Part shown: piece after piece, positions 45,105-54,654 of the stretch | How positions within the stretch are numbered: position 1 is the stretch's first letter | How the letters are laid out: each line of letters opens with the position of its first letter | Assembly (NCBI RefSeq): GCF_003293695.1 | Contig: NZ_CP029556.1 | Span: 1,932,001-1,996,000 of the forward strand | Source of the DNA: Lysobacter oculi | Lineage (GTDB): Bacteria > Pseudomonadota > Gammaproteobacteria > Xanthomonadales > Xanthomonadaceae | Direction: 5' to 3' | Length of the DNA: 64,000 nucleotides | Translations under genes and position numbers: made by a program | Notes under the pieces: generated by a model | The model's database searches: none | What the model saw: the letters and a program-made list of their open reading frames with translations, nothing else | Told to the model about the DNA's origin: nothing

Positions 45105-46070
45105 ATGACGCAATCCACTGAATTTCCTCGCTTTTCCTACAAAGGCAGCCGGCTCAAACCGCTCCGGGCGTTCTGCCAGGTGGCGCGTCTGGGGTCGATT
45201 TCCCGCGCGGCGGAGGCGCTTTTCCTCAGCCAGCCGGCGGTGAGCCTGCAGATCCAGGCGCTGGAACGCGACATCGGCACCCGGCTGTTCGACCGCAGCG
45301 GCCGCCGGCTGACCCTGACCCGCGAGGGGGACATCCTCTACGAGATGGCGCGCCCGCTGGTGGAGGGGCTGGACGGGCTGGACGGCGCTTTCCGCGAGCG
45401 GCTGGCCGGGCTGGATGCCGGCGAGCTGCACGTGGCGGCGGGCTCATCGACCATCCTCTACCTGCTGCCGAAGATCGTGGCCGCCTTCCGCGCCGCGCAC
45501 CCGGAGATCCGCCTCAGCCTGCACAACGTGACCGGCGCCGGCGGGCTGGAACTGCTGCGCTCGGACAAGGTGGACCTGGCGTTCGGCTCGATGCTCGATA
45601 TCCCCGCCGACCTCGACTACGCGCCGGTCCACGAGTTCGAGCCGATGCTGATCATGCCGCTGGACCACCCGCTGGCCGGCCGCCGCGACATCACCCTGGC
45701 CGACCTGTCGCCGTACGGGCTGATCCTGCCGCCGCAACGCCTCACCACTTACCGGCTGGTGGACCTGGTGTTCCAGCGCGCGCGGGTGCCGTACACGGTG
45801 GCGCTGGAAGTCGGCGGCTGGGAGGTGATCAAGCAGTACGTGGCGATGGGGCAAGGCATCAGCATCGTCACCGCGTTCTGCCTGACCGAGGCCGACCACC
45901 AGCGGCTGGCGACGCACTCGCTGGCGCGGTATTTCCCGGCGCGCAGTTATGGCGTGGTGAAGCGGCGCGGCAAGTTCCTGTCGGCGCAGGCGCGCGCGTT
46001 CGTCGATCTGATCCAGCCCAACCTGCTCGCGCCACGCGGCTACGACCAGACCGGGCATTCGGAACGCTAG
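45105..46070 (+). CDS. LysR-family transcriptional regulator
   Basis: 321 aa. N-terminal winged helix-turn-helix (LKPLRAFCQVARLGSISRAA, LFLSQPAVSLQIQALERDIG, RLFDRSGRRLTLTREGDILY) and a periplasmic-binding-like effector domain (GELHVAAGSSTILYLLPKIV, KVDLAFGSMLDIPADLDYAP), somewhat CysB/Cbl-like. The ATG at 45105 was chosen as it follows the A/T-rich operator. Divergent from aceBA, so control of the glyoxylate shunt is the natural hypothesis. Confidence 0.9.
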   Translation: MTQSTEFPRFSYKGSRLKPLRAFCQVARLGSISRAAEALFLSQPAVSLQIQALERDIGTRLFDRSGRRLTLTREGDILYEMARPLVEGLDGLDGAFRERLAGLDAGELHVAAGSSTILYLLPKIVAAFRAAHPEIRLSLHNVTGAGGLELLRSDKVDLAFGSMLDIPADLDYAPVHEFEPMLIMPLDHPLAGRRDITLADLSPYGLILPPQRLTTYRLVDLVFQRARVPYTVALEVGGWEVIKQYVAMGQGISIVTAFCLTEADHQRLATHSLARYFPARSYGVVKRRGKFLSAQARAFVDLIQPNLLAPRGYDQTGHSER

Positions 46071-46077
46071 GCGGCGG

Positions 46078-46437
46078 TCATTCCTGGACGATCGGCTTGA
46101 AGCCGCCCCAGAACATGCGCTGCATGCCCATGATCTCCTTCATGTCGTCCTCGACGGCCTGCAGGCGCGGGTCTTCCATCACCTTGGCGTTGCAGGCGTC
46201 GCGCACTTCGCGCGAGGGATAGGTGATCCACGAGAACACCACCACCTCGTCGTCCTCCAGCTGCACGGCCTGCGGGAACGAGGTGAGCTTGCCCGGCTGC
46301 ACGTCATCGGCCACGCATTCCACGTAGTCCAGCGCGCCGTGATCCTTCCACACCGCGCTGCACTTCTGCGACACCGCCCGATAGTCCTCGACTCTGTCCT
46401 TGCGGACCGGGACGACGAATCCATCCACATAGTTCAT
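46078..46437 (-). CDS. DUF1428 family protein (YbaA-like)
   Basis: 119 aa with the DUF1428 pattern MNYVDGFVVPVRKDRVEDYR, WKDHGALDYVECVADDVQPG and EVVVFSWITYPSREVRDACN; a dimeric alpha/beta-barrel (ABM-like) fold. E. coli YbaA belongs here; no reaction is known. Last gene of the five-gene group read from 48230 down. Confidence 0.87.
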   Translation of the reverse strand: MNYVDGFVVPVRKDRVEDYRAVSQKCSAVWKDHGALDYVECVADDVQPGKLTSFPQAVQLEDDEVVVFSWITYPSREVRDACNAKVMEDPRLQAVEDDMKEIMGMQRMFWGGFKPIVQE

Positions 46438-46498
46438 GGCGTTTCTCCTCGGGGGTCAGGATGCGCACGCGGCGCGGGGTCCGGGCCGGTGGCGCGCG

Positions 46499-46915
46499 TC
46501 ATTCCGGCGCGCGCATCTCGCAGTTCACCATCCACGAGACACCGAAGCGGTCGATGCACATGCCGAAGCGTTCGGCCCAGAACGTCTTGTCGAGCGGCAT
46601 GGTGACCTGGCCGCCTTCGGAAATGCCGGCGAACAGGCGCTCGGCTTCCTCCACCGTCTTCGCGTTGACCGACAGCGAGAAGCCGCCGAACGGCGTGCCG
46701 TATTCCGGCGGGCAGTCGGCGCCCATCAGCAGCGCGCCATCGGCGAACTGCAATGTGGCGTGCATGATCTTGCTGCCGTCGCCACCCGGGGCCTGGTCGG
46801 CCATCGGCGAATCGGCCCAGGCGTGCGAGAACACGCACTTCGCGCCGAACACCTGCTGGTAAAGGTCGAAGGCAGCCTGGCAGTCGCCGTTGGGAAAGCT
46901 GAGATACGGGTTCAT
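46499..46915 (-). CDS. VOC-family protein, PhnB-like
   Basis: 138-aa glyoxalase-superfamily protein: MNPYLSFPNGDCQAAFDLYQ, KIMHATLQFADGALLMGADC, FAGISEGGQVTMPLDKTFWA and FGMCIDRFGVSWMVNC. This is the PhnB/3-demethylubiquinone-9 3-methyltransferase-like VOC group, of unknown substrate. Sits 33 bp after the next VOC gene. Confidence 0.87.
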   Translation of the reverse strand: MNPYLSFPNGDCQAAFDLYQQVFGAKCVFSHAWADSPMADQAPGGDGSKIMHATLQFADGALLMGADCPPEYGTPFGGFSLSVNAKTVEEAERLFAGISEGGQVTMPLDKTFWAERFGMCIDRFGVSWMVNCEMRAPE

Positions 46916-46948
46916 CGGATGTCCTGTCTGGTGGTTTGGGGCGGGTGT

Positions 46949-47368
46949 TCAATCCTGCGCCGGCGGGCCGGCCGGGTCCATCCAGAACGGACCCCAGCCG
47001 TGGCCATCGGGGTCGTTGAAGGCGCGCTGGTACATGAAGCCGTAATCCTCGGGGCCGTGCGGCTCATCGCTGCCCTGCGCCACCGCCGCCTCGACGATCG
47101 CATCCACCGCTTCTCGGCTGTCGAGCTGGATCGCCAGCAGGCATTGCACGCCGGCGCGCGGGTCGATGATCGGGCGGTCGGTGAAGGTGGTGAAGAACTC
47201 GCGCCGGAGCAGCATCGCCACCTGCCCTTCGCCCAATTTCACGGCGATGGCGTTGTCGTCGCTGAAGCGCGGGTCGATCTCGAAACCGAGCGCGCCGTAG
47301 AACGCACGCGTGCGGGCCAGGTCGGTGACCGGCAGGTTGATGTAGAGGCCTTGCGTGCGAGTGGCCAT
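46949..47368 (-). CDS. VOC-family protein, glyoxalase/bleomycin-resistance-like
   Basis: 139 aa. Starts MATRTQGLYINLPVTDLART; TRAFYGALGFEIDPRFSDDN and FNDPDGHGWGPFWMDP (C-terminal Asp-Pro-Asp-Gly-His typical of the fold). Start taken at ATG 47368 because the SRPBCC stop is only 2 bp upstream. Substrate unknown. Confidence 0.87.
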   Translation of the reverse strand: MATRTQGLYINLPVTDLARTRAFYGALGFEIDPRFSDDNAIAVKLGEGQVAMLLRREFFTTFTDRPIIDPRAGVQCLLAIQLDSREAVDAIVEAAVAQGSDEPHGPEDYGFMYQRAFNDPDGHGWGPFWMDPAGPPAQD

Positions 47369-47370
47369 GC

Positions 47371-47793
47371 TCAGTGCTCCCGTTCCACGTGGCGCTTGAA
47401 GTTGTCGAGGATCGCCTGCCAGCCGTCCTGCTGCTGTTCGCGGCTGTGCGTGCCCTCGGGGTCGAAGGTCTCGCGCACCGTCACCGTGCCGTCGCCGTTG
47501 TCGATGAAGGCGATGGACACGCCGCGGCCATCGTCGAGTGCGTACTCCAGCCGTTCGTCCGGGATGATCCGGGTATAGCTGCCGCCGAAGTCGAAACCGA
47601 AGCTGCCGTCCTTCGCTTCCATCCGTGCGCTGAAGCGGCCGCCTTCGCGCAGGTCGATGTCGGAGGCGGTGGTGTGCCAGTCGTCGCTGGCGGCATTCCA
47701 CCGCATGACGTCGGCGGGCGTGTTCCACGCCGACCAGACCCGTTCGATGGGCGCGGTGACGGTGCTTTCAACGGTGATCGGGCTGGCGTCCAT
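47371..47793 (-). CDS. SRPBCC/AHSA1-family protein
   Basis: 140-aa START-like protein of the activator-of-Hsp90-homologue type: ITVESTVTAPIERVWSAWNT, RWNAASDDWHTTASDIDLRE, GRFSARMEAKDGSFGFDFGG, VRETFDPEGTHSREQQQDGW. Commonly clustered with VOC/PhnB-like and DUF1428 genes under an ArsR- or TetR-type regulator. Start at MDASPITVES; a codon 13 residues upstream is also possible. Confidence 0.87.
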   Translation of the reverse strand: MDASPITVESTVTAPIERVWSAWNTPADVMRWNAASDDWHTTASDIDLREGGRFSARMEAKDGSFGFDFGGSYTRIIPDERLEYALDDGRGVSIAFIDNGDGTVTVRETFDPEGTHSREQQQDGWQAILDNFKRHVEREH

Positions 47794-47825
47794 GGCGGTG
47801 TCCTCTGCGTATGCCGATGCGCGGC

Positions 47826-48230
47826 TCATTTCATCGAATGCAGGCCGAAGGTATTGCCTTCGGTATCGACGGCGATGGCGCAGAAGCCATACGGGCCGAT
47901 CGAGAATTTGTCCTTGGCGACCTGGCCACCGGCGCCCTGCACCCGGGCCGCCTCCACCGCGCAGTCCTCGCAGCCGAAATAGACCATCGTGCCGGCGGCG
48001 GACGCATCCACGCCGCCCGACGGGCAGCCTTCGGCCTTGACCAGCGCACCGCTCGCGCCGCCGTTCTCCATCTCGCTGGGGAAGGACATCATGTGCAGGC
48101 CACCGGCCTCGCCTTCGGGCGCGGCCAGCGTGTCCAGCTTCAGGGCCAGCACGGTCTCGTAGAACTTCTGCGCGCGCGCCATCTCCTGCACGTAGATTTC
48201 GAACCACACCACCGGGTTGAACTTCTGCAT
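47826..48230 (-). CDS. VOC-family protein
   Basis: 134 aa; first gene of the group. MQKFNPVVWFEIYVQEMARA, FYETVLALKLDTLAAPEGEA, MVYFGCEDCAVEAARVQGAG and GPYGFCAIAVDTEGNTFGLH. Resembles antibiotic-resistance/dioxygenase-like VOC proteins. The 110-bp space to the TetR gene carries two matched dyads. Confidence 0.87.
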   Translation of the reverse strand: MQKFNPVVWFEIYVQEMARAQKFYETVLALKLDTLAAPEGEAGGLHMMSFPSEMENGGASGALVKAEGCPSGGVDASAAGTMVYFGCEDCAVEAARVQGAGGQVAKDKFSIGPYGFCAIAVDTEGNTFGLHSMK

Positions 48231-48285
48231 GTCGTGCTCCTGTCGTAGGCGTCGTGGGGGATGTTGTCGGCTGCGGCGTTAACTC

Positions 48286-48306
48286 GATGTTAATACCGTA
48301 AACATC
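48286..48306. promoter_or_regulatory. Operator 1 of the VOC/TetR divergent region
   Basis: GATGTT-N9-AACATC, a perfect 6-bp inverted repeat in a 21-bp site. It lies 34 bp before (centre to centre) an identical-architecture site next to the TetR start. Confidence 0.7.
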
Positions 48307-48319
48307 ACCCTAGCGCCCC

Positions 48320-48340
48320 GATGTTACAGTTGTCAACATC
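48320..48340. promoter_or_regulatory. Operator 2, abutting the TetR start codon
   Basis: GATGTT-N9-AACATC again, with a different spacer sequence, ending at the base before ATG 48341. Binding here would block transcription or translation initiation of the regulator itself, the usual TetR autoregulation layout. Confidence 0.7.
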
Positions 48341-48973
48341 ATGAGGACCGCCCCCGGCAAGAAGCCCCGCATCCCCAAGCCGCAGGGCTACCACCACGGC
48401 GACCTGCGCCGCGCACTGCTGATCGCCGCCCGGCAGATGGTCGAGGAAGGCGGCAGCCAGGCACTTACCCTGCGCGGCGCGGCACAACGCGCGGGCGTCA
48501 GTTCGGCCGCGCCGTACCGCCACTTCGCCGACCGCGAATCGCTGCTGGCCGCGACGATGACCGAAGGCTTCAACGAACTCGCCGCCGCCACCGATGCCGC
48601 ACGCACCACCGCGCCGGATCCCGTGCAGGCCTATCTCGCGGTCGGGCGTGCCTATCTCGGTTTCGCCGCCGCGCATCCGCTGCTCTACCGGCTGATGTTC
48701 GGGGTGGAATGCAACAAGCCGGAATACCCGGAACTGCTCGCCGCCGGCGAGCGCGCGTTCGGCGTGGTGCTGCAGGCCGCGCGCGACTGCGCGGAGGCCG
48801 GGCTGATCGGCACGCGCGCGCCGGAACAGGTGGCGCTGGCCGGCTGGAGCATGGTCCACGGCCTGGCCAGCCTGCATGTGGACGGCGTGCTCGGGCTGGT
48901 GCTGCCGATGCCGCTGCCCGACGCCGCCGAGGCGCTGTTCCAGGTGTTGGTCGAGGGCGTCAGGCCGCGCTGA
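48341..48973 (+). CDS. TetR/AcrR-family transcriptional regulator
   Basis: 210 aa. DNA-binding domain HHGDLRRALLIAARQMVEEG, RAGVSSAAPYRHFADRESLL (helix-turn-helix) and a C-terminal ligand/dimer domain (TetR_C-33-like; AYLGFAAAHPLLYRLMFGVE). Diverges from the five-gene VOC/SRPBCC/DUF1428 group; the two dyads in between are its probable sites. Confidence 0.92.
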   Translation: MRTAPGKKPRIPKPQGYHHGDLRRALLIAARQMVEEGGSQALTLRGAAQRAGVSSAAPYRHFADRESLLAATMTEGFNELAAATDAARTTAPDPVQAYLAVGRAYLGFAAAHPLLYRLMFGVECNKPEYPELLAAGERAFGVVLQAARDCAEAGLIGTRAPEQVALAGWSMVHGLASLHVDGVLGLVLPMPLPDAAEALFQVLVEGVRPR

Positions 48974-48979
48974 GCGGGA

Positions 48980-49611
48980 TCACTGGGTGCCGCGGTTGCG
49001 GCCCTGCCACGGCGCGTACCACGCGCGGATGCGCGCCATGTCGGCCTCGATGTCGCCGCTGGTGCGGATGGTCGGGCCGATGCCGATGATCTTCTCGGGG
49101 TAATGGAAGTATTCGAGGATGATCGGGATGTCGGCCTCGTGCGCGATCTTCCAGAAGCCGGTCTTCCACTTCTCCACGCGCTTGCGCGTACCTTCCGGCG
49201 CCACGCCCAGCCAGAAGCTGTCGGCTTCGCGGATGCGCTCGACGGTCTGGCCGACGAAGCCGCCCGGCGCGCTGCGGTCGATCGGGATCACCCCCAGCCG
49301 GCGCAGCAGCGTGCCCATCGGGCCCCGCATCAATTCCTTCTTGGCGATGATGCGGATGTCGAGCCCCAGCGCCATCTTCGCGGCAAAGCCCCAGATGCCG
49401 TCCCAGTTGCTCGAATGCGGCGCGCCGATCAGCACCGCCTTCGGCACGTCCGGAAAAGCGCCGACCATCCGCCAGCCGGCCAGCGTCAGGATCGTCCGGC
49501 CGATCCAGCGGGTGAAGCGGTTCGGCGTGACCCGCGGCGCGGCCGGCGGCAGGATCAGCACCGGGCCGTCCATCGGCGCGGTCGGCGGATGCACCCATTC
49601 TTCGTTCGTCG

Positions 49612-49615
<4 letters not shown>
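48980..49615 (-). CDS. PlsC-like 1-acyl-sn-glycerol-3-phosphate acyltransferase family protein
   Basis: 211 aa. Acyltransferase motifs: APHSSNWDGIWGFAAKMALG (HX4D variant), IPIDRSAPGGFVGQTVERI, FWLGVAPEGTRKRVEKWKTG (APEGTR). Probable lysophospholipid or glycolipid acylation at the inner membrane; the exact acceptor is unknown. Start MTTNEEWV at 49615 chosen because its ATG overlaps the arfB stop (ATGA). Confidence 0.88.
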
Positions 49616-50028
<413 letters not shown>

Positions 50029-50116
50029 CATGGGCGGCACTTTAGCAGCCATTCGCTGCCGCATCGTGGCCGCGGCAGGCTAAGCTTCGGCCTCCCCGTC
50101 ACGGCATGGAGCCGCC

Positions 50117-50620
50117 ATGAAACGCCTGTTCGCCCCGCTCGCCCTCGCCCTCACGCTGGCCGCCGCGCCCGCCTTCGCCGCCCCGCCCAGCGCCGCCCAG
50201 GTCGAACGCCTGCTGCAGGTGATGGACGCGCAGAAGATGGCCGACCAGATGATCCCGGCGATGATGCAGCAATCACGCGCCATGCTCGCCCAATCGCTGC
50301 CGGCGGACACCACGCCCGCCGATCGCGCCCGCGCCGAGCGCCTCGTCGCCAGCCAGGAGGCCAGCCTCCGCGAGATGCTGGCGTGGAAGAACCTGCAGCC
50401 GATCTACCTGCGCGTCTATACCGACACCCTCAGCGCCGAGGAAGTCACGGCGATGACCCGCTTCTACGAAAGCCCGGAAGGCCGCAGCGTGATGCAGAAG
50501 CTGCCGCAGATCATGCAGCGCTCGATGGTGGAGATGCAGCCGCTGGTCCAGCAGTCGATGCAGAAGATGATGCAGACGCTGGAAGCCGAGATGGCCAAGG
50601 ACGCGCCCGCGTCCAAGTAA
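50117..50620 (+). CDS. Secreted DUF2059 protein
   Basis: 167 aa. Signal peptide (1-21, ALTLAAAPAFA), then the DUF2059 helical domain: VERLLQVMDAQKMADQMIPA, LQPIYLRVYTDTLSAEEVTA, MTRFYESPEGRSVMQKLPQI. Function unknown; envelope location inferred. The gene diverges from arfB. Confidence 0.87.
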   Translation: MKRLFAPLALALTLAAAPAFAAPPSAAQVERLLQVMDAQKMADQMIPAMMQQSRAMLAQSLPADTTPADRARAERLVASQEASLREMLAWKNLQPIYLRVYTDTLSAEEVTAMTRFYESPEGRSVMQKLPQIMQRSMVEMQPLVQQSMQKMMQTLEAEMAKDAPASK

Positions 50621-50641
50621 GCGCTGGAGGCCGGCGCCGGC

Positions 50642-51364
50642 TCAGTCCCGCGCCGGCCCGAACAGGTCGAGCGCGCGGGCGAACTCGCCCTCGACCGGCG
50701 CTTCCACGCGCATCGCCACACCCGTATGCGGATGCGCGAAGACCAGCGCCTCGGCGTGCAGCAACATGCGATGGATGCCGGCCATCCGCCAGGCGCGGTT
50801 GTGCCGGCCATCGCCATGGCTGGTATCGCCGATCAGATGATGGAAGGCGTGCTTGAGATGCCGGCGGATCTGCCGGAAACGCCCGGTCCGCGGCGAGGCA
50901 CGCAGCAGCGCATAGCGCGAAGTCGGGAAATCCTGCGACGGCCACGGCAGCTCGCAGGTCCGCAGCAGCTCGAAGTCGGTGACCGCGTCCTTCTTCTTCG
51001 GCTTGCCCGGCCCGCCATCCAGCGGGTGGTCGATGCTGAAGTGTGGCTCCGCCGGCCAGCCGCGACAGACGGCCAGATAGTCCTTCCGCACCTCGCCTGC
51101 CATCCAGGCCTTGCCGAGCACCGAAGCGGTCTCGCGGTCGAAGGCCAGCAGCAGGCAGCCGCTGGTCGCGCGGTCCAGCCGATGGACCAAGAACACCGGC
51201 CGGCCGAACTGTCCGCGCAGGCGGTCGGCGGCGAAATCGGTCTCGCCGCGCGCCAGCGCGCTGTCGTGGACCATCAGCCCGGCGGGCTTGTCGACGACGG
51301 CGAAGGCGTCATCGAGATGGAGGACGCGCAGCGCCTGCGGTGCCGCCTCGTCCTCCCCGCTCAA
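50642..51364 (-). CDS. RluA-family RNA pseudouridine synthase (TruC-like)
   Basis: 240 aa. VVDKPAGLMVHDSALARGET, VHRLDRATSGCLLLAFDRET (catalytic Asp in HRLDxxTSG) and RTGRFRQIRRHLKHAFHHLI. Closest by size and layout to TruC (tRNA-Tyr/Ile U65). Begins at a TTG that overlaps the stop of the upstream PAS-GGDEF gene (TTGA at 51361-51364). Confidence 0.88.
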   Translation of the reverse strand: MSGEDEAAPQALRVLHLDDAFAVVDKPAGLMVHDSALARGETDFAADRLRGQFGRPVFLVHRLDRATSGCLLLAFDRETASVLGKAWMAGEVRKDYLAVCRGWPAEPHFSIDHPLDGGPGKPKKKDAVTDFELLRTCELPWPSQDFPTSRYALLRASPRTGRFRQIRRHLKHAFHHLIGDTSHGDGRHNRAWRMAGIHRMLLHAEALVFAHPHTGVAMRVEAPVEGEFARALDLFGPARD

Positions 51365-52325
51365 GCCACCACCACGCCCCGCCCGCTGGCCTTGGCGTTG
51401 TACAGGCGGCCATCCACGCGGGCGACGAAGTCGTGCATGGTGCCGATGTCGTCCGTCAGCCGGGTGACCACGCCGAAGCTCATGCTGACGACCGGGCCAT
51501 CCGGGTTGCTGGCGTGCGCGATGCCGGCTTCGTTCAACAGGCGGCGGCAGCGTTCGGCCACCGCCATCGCCTCGTGGCGCGCGGTATTGGGCAGCAGCAG
51601 CGCGAATTCCTCGCCGCCGTAACGCGCGACCACGTCGGTCGGCGCGTCGCCACGTGCTTCAGCACGCCGGCCACGGATTTCAGGCAGTCGTCGCCTTCCA
51701 GATGGCCGTAATGGTCGTTGTAGGCCTTGAAGTGGTCGATGTCGCAGAGGACCAGCGACAACGGCTGGCCGCTGGACCCGGCGCGCGCCCATTCCTCGGC
51801 CAGCGCCTCGTCGAAGCGGCGGCGGTTGGCCAGGCCGGTCAGGCCGTCCTGGTAGCTCAGCGCCATCAGCTCGTGCTGCAGCTCCTCGATGCGCTGCTCG
51901 CTGGCCTTGCGTTCGCTGATGTCGAACATGAACCCGACCAGCGAGGTCACTTCGCCCGCGTCATCGCGGATCACGTGGACCACGTCGCGGATCCACACGT
52001 AGCGGCCATCGGCGGTGAGCGCGCGGTAGTCGGCCTCGTGGTCGATGCCGCCGGCGGACTGCGCCATGCAGTAATCGACCACCCACTGGCGGTCGTCGGG
52101 GTGCATGCGCTCGGCCCAGTCGCTGGCCAGTTTCCAGCTGCCCGCCGGCCAGCCCAGCAGCGGCTCGATCTGCGGGCCGATGTAGCTGAAGCTCGCGGTT
52201 TTCCAGTCGATCTGCCACGGAATGGCGCGGGTGGATTCCAGCAGGGTGCGATACACCCGGCTGTCGACATCGATCCCTTCGTTGCGTACTGCTGCGTCCA
52301 CTTCAAGCCCCCTGTTGGCCGTCAT
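51361..52325 (-). CDS. PAS-GGDEF diguanylate cyclase, with an apparent frameshift
   Basis: Makes c-di-GMP. PAS domain (about 28-130): RAIPWQIDWKTASFSYIGPQ, WAERMHPDDRQWVVDYC, YVWIRDVVHVIRDDAGEVTS; GGDEF domain: LSYQDGLTGLANRRRFDEAL, CDIDHFKAYNDHYGHLEGDD. The frame breaks after VAGVLKHVA near 51650 and resumes in another frame with DAPTDVVARYGGEEFALLLP, so one base is missing. The repaired protein is about 321 aa with an intact GGEEF. No RxxD I-site is evident before it. Sits 18 bp after ubiB on the same strand. Confidence 0.87.
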
Positions 52326-52343
52326 GTGAGATGTGTGATGTTG

Positions 52344-54005
52344 TCAGCGCCCGCGCCGTCGCGGCCAGGCCGCGATCAACGCCCAGATGCCGCCCAGCCC
52401 GGCGATCCACGTGGACACCGGAATGCCCGCGAAACGCGGCCCGCCCGCCTCGAGCCCGTACAGCACGCTGGCGACGATCAGCAGGCCCACGCCCAGCACC
52501 GCGGAGATCATCCGCTTCTGCATGATGTGCAGGTCCTTGGACAGCACGCGCAGGTCGTGCGATTCCATCTGCAGGTTGTGGCGGCCTTCCACCTGCTGCT
52601 TGAGCCAGGCGTGTGCCAGGCCGGGCATGTCCGGCGCGTGCGTCACCAGCTCCGGCAGGCGCTTGCCGAATTCGCCGAGCAGGCGGCGCGGGCTGTAGCG
52701 CTCGACCAGGATCGTTTCCAGCACCGGCTTGGCGACCGCCCAGATGTCGAGCTTCGGGTCCAGCAGGCGGCCGACGCCCTCGATGTTGAGCAACGTCTTC
52801 TGCAGCAGGATGAGCTGCGGCTGCAGGGTCAGCTGGTAGCGCTGCGCCATGCGGAACAGCTTGGCCAGCACTTCGGCCAGCGAGATCTCCGACAGCGGCC
52901 GGGTGAAGTACGGCTCGCAGATCGCGCGCGCAGCGGCTTCCAGCTCGTCGATGCGCACGGTGGCCGGCATCCAGCCCGCCTCGACATGCAGTTCGGCGAT
53001 GCGGCGGTAATCGCGGTTGAAGATCGCCATGAAGTTCTCGGCGAGGTAGTACTGATCCTCGCGCGAGAGCTGGCCCATGATCCCGAAATCCAGCGCGATG
53101 AAGCGCGGGTTGTCGCGCCGCTCCGGGTCCACCCAGATGTTGCCGGCGTGCGCATCGGCATGGAAGAAGTTGTCGCGGAACACCTGCTGGTAGAACACGC
53201 GCACGCCCTTCTCGGCCAGCGCGCGGCGGTCGATGCCGGCGGCGTCCAGCGCGGCGATGTCATCGCTGGGAATGCCGTGCACACGCTCCATCGTCATCGC
53301 GCGCGGGCCGGTATGGGTCCAGATCACTTCCGGCACGTACAGGTCGGCGGTGCCCAGCCAGTTGCGGCGCAGCACGCTGGCGTTGCCGGCCTCGCGCTGC
53401 AGGTCCAGTTCGGCGGCGAGCGTGGATTCGACTTCGGCCACCACTTCGCGCGGACGGATCTTGTCGGCATTGGGATGGGTGCGTTCGACGATGCCGGCGA
53501 TGTCGCCGAGCAGCGCGATGTCGCCGGCGATCTGCCTGTCGATACCGGGCCGCAGCACCTTGACCACCACCTCGCGGCCGTCGTGCAGCACCGCCGGGTG
53601 CACCTGGGCGATGGAAGCCGAGGCCAGCGGCGTGGTGTCGAAGGCGGCGAAGGCTTCGTCGATCGGCTTGCCGAGCGTCTCCTCGACGATGGCGCGCGCG
53701 GCCTGGCCGTCGAACGGCTTCACCCGGTCCTGCAGCAGCGCGAGTTCGTCGGCGATGTCGGCCGGCACCAGGTCGCGGCGGGTCGAGAGGATCTGCCCGA
53801 ACTTGACGAAGATCGGCCCGAGTTCCTGCAGCGCCAGTCGCAGGCGCTGGCCGCGCGACATCGCCTGCACTTCGCGCGAAGCGCTCGGCACGAACGGGCG
53901 CGCAAGTTTCAGCCAGCGCTCGGCCGGGGTGTCATGGAGCAGCGAATCCAGCCGGTAGCGCAGCAGCACGCGGCCGATACGCCAGGCGCGGCGCACCGAC
54001 TTCAT
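52344..54005 (-). CDS. ubiB: Ubiquinone biosynthesis regulatory kinase-like ATPase UbiB
   Basis: ABC1/ADCK-type atypical kinase/ATPase needed for ubiquinone assembly. 553 aa. [20 protein letters not shown] start; [20 protein letters not shown] (KxGQ motif), [60 protein letters not shown], and two C-terminal TM helices ([35 protein letters not shown]). Follows ubiJ by 10 bp. Confidence 0.95.
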   Translation of the reverse strand: MKSVRRAWRIGRVLLRYRLDSLLHDTPAERWLKLARPFVPSASREVQAMSRGQRLRLALQELGPIFVKFGQILSTRRDLVPADIADELALLQDRVKPFDGQAARAIVEETLGKPIDEAFAAFDTTPLASASIAQVHPAVLHDGREVVVKVLRPGIDRQIAGDIALLGDIAGIVERTHPNADKIRPREVVAEVESTLAAELDLQREAGNASVLRRNWLGTADLYVPEVIWTHTGPRAMTMERVHGIPSDDIAALDAAGIDRRALAEKGVRVFYQQVFRDNFFHADAHAGNIWVDPERRDNPRFIALDFGIMGQLSREDQYYLAENFMAIFNRDYRRIAELHVEAGWMPATVRIDELEAAARAICEPYFTRPLSEISLAEVLAKLFRMAQRYQLTLQPQLILLQKTLLNIEGVGRLLDPKLDIWAVAKPVLETILVERYSPRRLLGEFGKRLPELVTHAPDMPGLAHAWLKQQVEGRHNLQMESHDLRVLSKDLHIMQKRMISAVLGVGLLIVASVLYGLEAGGPRFAGIPVSTWIAGLGGIWALIAAWPRRRGR

Positions 54006-54015
54006 CGCGCGCGCC

Positions 54016-54645
54016 TCATGCCGCGCCCCGCAGGCGCTGGATGCGCGCGGCGATGCGTTCGACGTCGTCGCGGACCGCATCGACATCGTCATGGAAGGCG
54101 TTGAGTTCCTCGCGGCCGAGCACGTCGCGCGATTCCTCGGTGAGGTAGTCGGCAGCGCTGCCGGCGAATTCCTTGCCGGCGTTCTTCGCGTTGCGCAGCG
54201 CGAAGCCGATGCCGTTGGCGATCTGCGTGCCCAGCACTTCGCCGAACACCGCGGTCAGCGGGCGCGCCCAGTCGGGGTCGAAGCGTTCGGCGAGGCGTTG
54301 CAGGCGGCGCGCGAGTTCGGCATCGCCCTCGATGCGCAACTGGCCGACCGGCGGCGCGTCATCGCGGCGGAACATCGGCAGCTGGCGCAGCAGGCCGCCG
54401 AGCGTGCTGCGCACGGAGAGATCGGCGCGGTCGGCATCGCCCACCGGCCCGACCTTCAACGCTTCGCCATCGACCGTCACCCGCAGCGCCAGCGGCGGCG
54501 ATTCCACCGTCAGGGCCACGCTGCGGCCATCGAGCGCACGCAGGTCGGCGCGCGCGTCCTCGTCCAGCGACAGGGCGCGGTTGAGGGCGGCTTCCAGCGC
54601 GCGGCCGGCCGGGACTTTCCAGTTGAACGGGAGCGATGCGGTCAT
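54016..54645 (-). CDS. ubiJ: UbiJ, SCP2 lipid-binding factor for ubiquinone synthesis
   Basis: 209 aa. SCP2/sterol-carrier fold ([59 protein letters not shown]) and a C-terminal helix ([20 protein letters not shown]). UbiJ carries polyprenyl intermediates in the Ubi complex with UbiK, whose gene is at 30.9 kb. Upstream of ubiB, as in most gammaproteobacteria. Confidence 0.92.
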   Translation of the reverse strand: MTASLPFNWKVPAGRALEAALNRALSLDEDARADLRALDGRSVALTVESPPLALRVTVDGEALKVGPVGDADRADLSVRSTLGGLLRQLPMFRRDDAPPVGQLRIEGDAELARRLQRLAERFDPDWARPLTAVFGEVLGTQIANGIGFALRNAKNAGKEFAGSAADYLTEESRDVLGREELNAFHDDVDAVRDDVERIAARIQRLRGAA

Positions 54646-54654
54646 CCCCGCATT

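Noticed and set aside
51654..54104. 816-codon frame antisense to ubiB and the PAS-GGDEF gene
   Set aside because: No recognisable domain; both opposing genes are well-supported.
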